Origin: Claveliimonas sp964652805
GTDB taxonomy: Bacteria; Bacillota; Clostridia; Lachnospirales; Lachnospiraceae
Assembly: GCA_964652805.1 (NCBI GenBank)
Contig: CAZZBJ010000078.1
Coordinates: 1-11,171, forward strand
Reading direction: 5' to 3'
DNA length: 11,171 bases
Of this stretch, positions 7,293 to 11,171 are shown in pieces. Numbering within the stretch: the first letter of the stretch is position 1; every line of letters starts with the position of its first letter. Under the pieces are notes generated by a model. It had not been told where the DNA came from. It saw nothing but the letters and a program-made list of their open reading frames with translations, and ran no database searches. A program made the position numbers and the translations under genes.

Positions 7293-7321
7293 ATTATAGG
7301 TGGTTTTGGGGGCAGTGTCAA
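7293..7321 (-). promoter_or_regulatory. Perfect consensus sigma-A promoter
   Basis: The minus strand carries TTGACA (7316-7321), exactly 17 bases, then TATAAT (7293-7298). All twelve hexamer positions match the vegetative consensus. It reads into the membrane protein gene and presumably into ispG and polC. Transcription should start near 7285, giving a leader of about 47 bases. A fully consensus promoter implies strong constitutive expression unless a repressor acts; no operator is evident apart from the leader hairpin. Confidence 0.88.
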
Positions 7322-7340
7322 CGACATATCTCCTGCGTCG

Positions 7341-7364
7341 CACGGCAAACACTTGTTTGTCGTG
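7341..7364 (-). terminator. Hairpin after the acyl ligase gene, possible terminator
   Basis: Arms 7341-7350 and 7355-7364 form a stem around a 4-base loop. As minus-strand RNA it has nine pairs and one A-C mismatch; on the plus strand the mismatch becomes a G-U pair. It starts 12 bases after the ligase stop codon and just before the next promoter, the right place for an operon end. It lacks a T-run, so intrinsic termination is doubtful; it may instead mark a 3' end by another route. Confidence 0.3.
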
Positions 7365-7376
7365 GCTCTGTCATCT

Positions 7377-8885
7377 TTAAAATCTCTTGATCTTTCTCGT
7401 CGTTGTCTTCTCGAACTCCTTATCCCGGACGATGAGACTGTAGATCTTCTTCTGGGGAGCCGCCGCCTGGTTGTACGCATCAATGGCCTCCTGGAGGGCT
7501 GCTCTTACGTCCTTCACCCTCTTCTTTTTCACATAGTCCTGGTCCGGATAGATCTCCGCCTCAATGACGCCGCCCTTCTCCCGGACAAGCACCTCGCCCA
7601 CAAGGCGGTTTCCACTGAGGGCATTTTCCAGCTCCTCCGGGGACACGTTCTCCCCGTTCTTCGTGATGATGAGATTTTTCTTGCGGCCTGTCAGGTAGAC
7701 AAAGCCCTCCTCGTCCACATAGCCCAGGTCGCCGGTCTTCAGCCATCCGTCCTCCAATGTATCCGCCGTCTCCTCAGACATCTTGTAGTAGCCCTGCATA
7801 ACGCTGCTGCCCTTCACCCAAAGCTCCCCGTCCACGGTCTTGGCCTCGCAGTTGGGTACAAGCTGTCCCACCGAGTCGCTGCGGATGTTCCACCTCTGGG
7901 AAATGCTAATGACAGGAGAGCACTCGGTCATGCCGTAGCCCTGCTGGATGACAATGTCATACTTCTTGAACATGTCGATGTATTTGGGATCCAGGTAGGC
8001 GCCGCCGCTGCAGATGGTGTGAAACTGCTTTCCGAACACCTGGTTCTTCACGATCTTCGCCGGCAGAAGGGACGCCTCCTCCAGCTTCTTTGCCATAGTC
8101 TCGATCATCAGGGGCACCATCAGAATCATCTCCGGCTTAAAGAGCTTGATGTTCTTGGCCACCCGCATAAGGGAGTCATTGATGCAGATCACCGCTGCCA
8201 GGGATACGCCCTTCAGGATGTCCATGCTGAGACAGTAGGCGTGGTGAATGGGGAGCACGGTCATGATGACAATCCGCTCCGGGATCTTCATGTCCAGACA
8301 GGTGGCGTTCTCCGCCACATTTCTGTGGGTCAGCATAACGCCCTTGCTCTTCCCCGTAGTGCCCGAAGTGAACATGATGGTGCAGAGCTGTTCCGGCCGG
8401 GGCTCATAGTCAAAGCTCCCCTTATGCTCCTTAAGCAGCCTCCAGAAAGCAAAGGCCTGCTCGTCGTGGTCCTCCTTCTGCATGGAGATGATGCCGCGAA
8501 GCTGAGGGCATCTCTCCTTCGCCATGGCGGCCACGTCTTTTCTCACCTCGTCGTAGACAAGCACTGTGGAGTCCGACCGGCTGATCAGGTCGCACACATC
8601 CTCCGCCGGCAGATTCACATCCAGGGGCACTACAACGCTGCCGCTGTCCACAGTGCCGAAATAGGCCACCAGCCACTCATAGGAGGTCATGCCGATGACC
8701 GCGATGTGGTTGCCCTGCTCTCCCAGGTCTCTGAGGGCGCAGGAGAAGCTCTCGCTGTCCTCCCGAAGCTGTGTGTAGGTTTTCGATGCAATTTCATTTT
8801 TACTCACTTTATAGCGGATCGCGTCCTTTGGCCCGTACTTCTTTTCCGTACCTGCCAGTATCTCACGGACAGTACTGCAAAGCAT
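7377..8885 (-). CDS. AMP-forming acyl-CoA/acyl-ACP ligase, FadD-like
   Basis: This 502-aa member of the ANL adenylate-forming superfamily activates a carboxylic acid with ATP to an acyl-AMP and then transfers it to a thiol. Core motifs are complete: phosphate loop MFTSGTTGKSKG (171-182), GYGMTECSP (316-324), TGDLGY (384-389), the hinge region YLTGRKKNLI (397-406) followed by GENVSPEELE, and a C-terminal catalytic lysine in TTTRKIKRF (probably K498). LPIHHAYCLS (211-220) resembles the LPLHH stretch of fatty acyl ligases, and the FDxS aspartate that anchors the amino group in amino-acid adenylating domains is not seen. A fatty or other non-amino carboxylic acid substrate is therefore likely. 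The gene starts 29 bases after the ACP gene, with GGGTGGGAAG before the ATG, so the ACP phosphopantetheine arm is the probable acceptor. CoA remains possible. It is the last gene of the operon. Confidence 0.9.
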   Translation of the reverse strand: MLCSTVREILAGTEKKYGPKDAIRYKVSKNEIASKTYTQLREDSESFSCALRDLGEQGNHIAVIGMTSYEWLVAYFGTVDSGSVVVPLDVNLPAEDVCDLISRSDSTVLVYDEVRKDVAAMAKERCPQLRGIISMQKEDHDEQAFAFWRLLKEHKGSFDYEPRPEQLCTIMFTSGTTGKSKGVMLTHRNVAENATCLDMKIPERIVIMTVLPIHHAYCLSMDILKGVSLAAVICINDSLMRVAKNIKLFKPEMILMVPLMIETMAKKLEEASLLPAKIVKNQVFGKQFHTICSGGAYLDPKYIDMFKKYDIVIQQGYGMTECSPVISISQRWNIRSDSVGQLVPNCEAKTVDGELWVKGSSVMQGYYKMSEETADTLEDGWLKTGDLGYVDEEGFVYLTGRKKNLIITKNGENVSPEELENALSGNRLVGEVLVREKGGVIEAEIYPDQDYVKKKRVKDVRAALQEAIDAYNQAAAPQKKIYSLIVRDKEFEKTTTRKIKRF

Positions 8886-8914
8886 ATCTTCCCACCCTTT
8901 CTTCTGTTTTCGGA

Positions 8915-9148
8915 TTAATTTTCAGCAGTCAGTTTTTCCAGATAGTCCACAGCCTCCTGCACGGTGCGGATGTTGGCGGCCTCTGTCTGCTCCACTTCCA
9001 CGTCGAACTCGTCCTCGATCTCTCCCAGCATGCTCATGAAGTCAAAGGATGTAAAGCCGAGGTCCTCCATAAAGCGTGACGCCGGATGGATGTCCTTTGG
9101 CTCCACCTCCACATAGTTACAGATGATATCAACTAATTTCTCAAACAT
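8915..9148 (-). CDS. Stand-alone acyl carrier protein
   Basis: This 77-aa acidic protein has the four-helix ACP fold pattern and starts MFEKLVDIICNYVEV. The phosphopantetheine serine is probably S34 in EDLGFTSFDFMSML (29-42), where the usual DSL is TSF. Helix III and IV sequence (IEDEFDVEVEQ, then TVQEAVDYLEKL) is typical. The carrier holds an acyl group as a thioester for neighbouring enzymes. The gene lies 22 bases after the condensation protein gene with AAGGAG upstream, and 29 bases before the ligase gene. It is unlikely to be the fatty-acid synthesis acpP: the context is wrong and the serine motif is atypical. A phosphopantetheinyl transferase must be supplied from elsewhere in the genome. 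Confidence 0.92.
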   Translation of the reverse strand: MFEKLVDIICNYVEVEPKDIHPASRFMEDLGFTSFDFMSMLGEIEDEFDVEVEQTEAANIRTVQEAVDYLEKLTAEN

Positions 9149-9170
9149 GGTCCTTTCTCCTTTTTCTACA

Positions 9171-10577
9171 CTAAACTAATTTGATGATCTCGCCGATGGT
9201 CAGTTCCGGATTCTCCGCTCCCTTGAACATGATCCGGCACAGATAGTAGTACAGGTACTCCAGCTCCTCCTTTGACACTGCCTTGATCTGGTGCTCAAAG
9301 TTAAAGTCCAGCCCGTTGTCCTCCGGCCGGTGCATGACGGTCAGGTACATGCCCTGGGGACAGATGCCGTTGGGGTACCATTTTGTCTTATACCGGATGT
9401 CTCCCAGCTGATCCAGGCCCTTTTCCTTCAAAGTCAGCGGCTGGTAGGTCAGGGAGATAGGCTCGTAACCCAGTCCCGGCCGGGGCTGCGGATAGGTCTT
9501 GCCCCGGTAGGCAAAATAGGCTGTGGGGTCGTAATTCGCATGGCGGAAGTACTCGTTCTGCTTGTCCCGAATAGCATAGACGCCGTCGATAAATTTCATG
9601 TCCTCCGGGAAAATGGTCCGAAAGGGGAAGGAGTGGATCCTCGTGCCGCCGGACTTCTTCTCCTTCAGGGTGGCCCTCCTGGCAATGGTGGTGGTCAGGG
9701 ACACATCTTCAAATCCGTTCATTTTCTGGTAGTAGGTGCGAAGTCCCATGAGGAGCAGGCACGCCAGGGACACGTGATATTTTTCGCAGAAATCCATGAG
9801 TCTCTTTGTGGGCTCTGCCTCCAGGTGGAAAATGTCCAGAGCGGACGTGGTGTCGTCTGTGACACAGAAAGCGGACCGCAGCTGCGGGTTTTTAAACATC
9901 TCCCGCATGGACTCCAGCTTGGCTGTACCGTGGAGGTCATTGTAGATGGGCTCGGACTTTTCGATCTCTTTCTGGAAATAATCGATGTCTCTTTGCTGCG
10001 CCTTACTGCCCGCCTCGTAGGCGAAATCCCTCTCGATCTGCGCGGTATAGGAGGCCATATCCTTGGGGTAGGGAACGCCCTCATACTTGGCGCTGCAGTA
10101 CAGTTCAATGATGTCCTTCAGGAAACAGATGAGGGACTGGGCGTCCACGATCATGTGATTTCCCAGGAAGTACACGCCGTTAAACCCGTCCGGCATCTTG
10201 ATCATGACGATTCTTGTCAATGGGGAGTCAAACATCTTGAAGGGCACGGTGGTCCACTTCTGCATCTGAGCCTCCGCCTCCTCCAGCGTTCCGCCGGAGA
10301 AATCCGCAAACTCGATGTCCATCTCCTCCGGGTCCGTCACATACTGATACCAGGTTCCCTCTTTATCCTTGGCCAAGCGGACGCGTATGGCCTCGCTCCT
10401 TGCGCAGGCCTCATTGATGGACTTCTTCAGCTGGTCCCAGTCAAGCTCCACCTCGATGGTCAGACTTGTCCCGATATTCAGCACCGCCATGCTGGGGCAG
10501 TGAGGCGCATAGTACATGTGGAATTTCTGGGCTACAGTCAGCGGATACACTTTGTGACCTTTTCTTGTTCTCATCAT
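9171..10577 (-). CDS. Free-standing NRPS-type condensation-domain protein (acyltransferase superfamily)
   Basis: This 468-aa protein covers one complete condensation domain and nothing else. Visible core motifs are C1-like YPLTVAQKFHMYY (11-23), C3-like GNHMIVDAQS (139-148), C4-like YTAQIERDFAY with DIDYFQKEI (177-206), C5-like GTRIHSFPFR (311-320) and LDFNFEHQ (423-430). The C3 consensus is HHxxxDG; here it is NHxxxDA, keeping the second, catalytic-position histidine (H141) and the aspartate (D145). The superfamily includes NRPS condensation domains, PapA/WS-DGAT-like acyltransferases and alcohol acetyltransferases, all moving acyl groups from thioesters to amines or alcohols. The neighbouring ACP is the obvious donor; the acceptor is unknown. 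The start ATG overlaps the hydrolase stop (ATGA), with GGAGGA (10586-10591) inside the hydrolase gene. A second ATG directly follows, so the start could be one codon later. The fold is well supported; the reaction is inferred. Confidence 0.85.
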   Translation of the reverse strand: MMRTRKGHKVYPLTVAQKFHMYYAPHCPSMAVLNIGTSLTIEVELDWDQLKKSINEACARSEAIRVRLAKDKEGTWYQYVTDPEEMDIEFADFSGGTLEEAEAQMQKWTTVPFKMFDSPLTRIVMIKMPDGFNGVYFLGNHMIVDAQSLICFLKDIIELYCSAKYEGVPYPKDMASYTAQIERDFAYEAGSKAQQRDIDYFQKEIEKSEPIYNDLHGTAKLESMREMFKNPQLRSAFCVTDDTTSALDIFHLEAEPTKRLMDFCEKYHVSLACLLLMGLRTYYQKMNGFEDVSLTTTIARRATLKEKKSGGTRIHSFPFRTIFPEDMKFIDGVYAIRDKQNEYFRHANYDPTAYFAYRGKTYPQPRPGLGYEPISLTYQPLTLKEKGLDQLGDIRYKTKWYPNGICPQGMYLTVMHRPEDNGLDFNFEHQIKAVSKEELEYLYYYLCRIMFKGAENPELTIGEIIKLV

Positions 10578-11171
10578 TTCATGATTCCTCCGATAAATAC
10601 ATCCAGAGCCTCCTCGTAGGCCTTGGTATCTTTATAGTAGCTCTCTCCATGGCCCGCACCCCTGACGATCAGCTTTGTCTTGGGCGCCGCACAGTTTTCG
10701 CAGATTTCCCCGCACATCCGGCAGGGTACGAAAATGTCGTCTTCGCCGTGTATGAAGAGGAAAGGCACCTTTGCCTTTCTCACTTCCCTGGCCGCATTGC
10801 AGTCGTCCAGGCCGTAGCCTGCGTTTTTCCGATTCACCCGGTCTGCGATCTGGATCATGGGAAATGCCGGCAGGTGGTACATGCTGTGGAGCACATGGGT
10901 AAACACGTCCTTGGCGGATGTGAAGGCGCAGTCGGACACGATCCCCTTCACCTGCTCCGGAAGGTCCATGCCGCCCATCATGCAGACAGCGGCGCCTCCC
11001 ATGGAGTTGCCGTGAAGCAGGAGCCGGGCGTCATCGCCGATCTTTTCGATCATCCATTTAACCCACTCCAGTCCGTCCAGCCGGTCCATGGTGCCAAACC
11101 CGATGTAGGTCCCCTCGCTGTCGCCGTGAGCCCTCTCATCGATGAGGAGCATCCGGAAGCCGTGGTTCAGA
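10574..11171 (-). CDS. Alpha/beta hydrolase, 5' end beyond the window
   Basis: This is a serine hydrolase of the YqkD/BEM46-like group; about 198 residues are visible and the frame is open through the right edge, so the N-terminus and oxyanion strand are missing. An ATG at 11152 is internal: DERAHGDSEG just after it belongs to the middle of the fold. The nucleophile elbow is GNSMG (Ser codon 11003-11005), the acid lies in IHGEDDIFVP, and the histidine in GAGHGESYY, so the triad looks complete. Between acid and histidine there are four cysteines spaced CX2CX3CX2C (10691-10723), which I do not know as a feature of this family. No signal peptide can be judged. It is the first gene seen in the operon and overlaps the condensation gene by four bases. 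It may release or edit an acyl product, but the substrate is unknown. Confidence 0.88.
   Translation of the reverse strand, partial: LNHGFRMLLIDERAHGDSEGTYIGFGTMDRLDGLEWVKWMIEKIGDDARLLLHGNSMGGAAVCMMGGMDLPEQVKGIVSDCAFTSAKDVFTHVLHSMYHLPAFPMIQIADRVNRKNAGYGLDDCNAAREVRKAKVPFLFIHGEDDIFVPCRMCGEICENCAAPKTKLIVRGAGHGESYYKDTKAYEEALDVFIGGIMK
10586..10591 (-). promoter_or_regulatory. Ribosome binding site of the condensation gene inside the hydrolase gene
   Basis: GGAGGA on the minus strand lies within the last codons of the hydrolase, eight bases before the ATG at 10577. Together with the ATGA overlap it indicates translational coupling of the two genes. Confidence 0.75.

Noticed and set aside
7353..8918. 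Plus-strand ORF of 521 codons opposite the acyl ligase
   Set aside because: It is antisense to a ligase with complete motifs, is rich in His, Leu and Val as expected for a shadow frame, and has no domain.
9291..10619. Plus-strand ORF of 442 codons opposite the condensation protein
   Set aside because: It is an antisense shadow of a gene with clear condensation motifs and good ribosome binding sites.
1..11171. CRISPR array, tRNA, rRNA, insertion sequence or phage genes
   Set aside because: I looked for regular repeats, transposase or integrase motifs and cloverleaf patterns on both strands and saw none; a covariance-model search would be the decisive check for small RNAs.

Overview
The window looks like chromosomal DNA of a Gram-positive Clostridia bacterium, most likely a gut-type Lachnospiraceae. 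The basis is the PolC-type replicative polymerase (confined mainly to Firmicutes and relatives), the ispG-polC gene order, strong AGGAG-type ribosome binding sites, and moderately GC-rich genes with AT-rich intergenic DNA. Family assignment is inference; there is no rRNA or other taxonomic marker. All seven supported genes lie on the minus strand, so transcription runs from high to low coordinates. The long plus-strand reading frames are shadows of these genes.

Region 1 (11171 to 7377): a compact operon cut by the right edge. In order of transcription it encodes an alpha/beta hydrolase (5' end missing), a free-standing NRPS-type condensation-domain protein, a 77-aa acyl carrier protein and a FadD-like AMP-forming acyl ligase. 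The first two genes overlap by four bases (ATGA); the later gaps are 22 and 29 bases. The parts suggest a discrete activation-carrier-condensation pathway: the ligase activates a carboxylic acid, the ACP carries it, and the condensation protein passes it to an unknown acceptor, with the hydrolase as a possible release or editing enzyme. The product is unknown. This is the most interesting part of the window.

Region 2 (7321 to 995): a housekeeping operon that starts at a perfect consensus sigma-70/sigma-A promoter (TTGACA, 17 bp, TATAAT). A short leader with a hairpin is followed by a small membrane-anchored protein of unknown function, then ispG (MEP isoprenoid pathway) and polC (DNA polymerase III alpha, Gram-positive type). 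ispG and polC overlap by eight bases.

Region 3 (994 to 1): about 280 bases of intergenic DNA with a promoter-like sequence just after polC, a possible very small reading frame, a 14-bp perfect palindrome and a hairpin. Then comes a gene for an XRE-family regulator with two C-terminal membrane segments. The last 207 bases have no convincing gene, only a short frame open to the left edge. No tRNA, rRNA, CRISPR array, transposase or integrase was seen.
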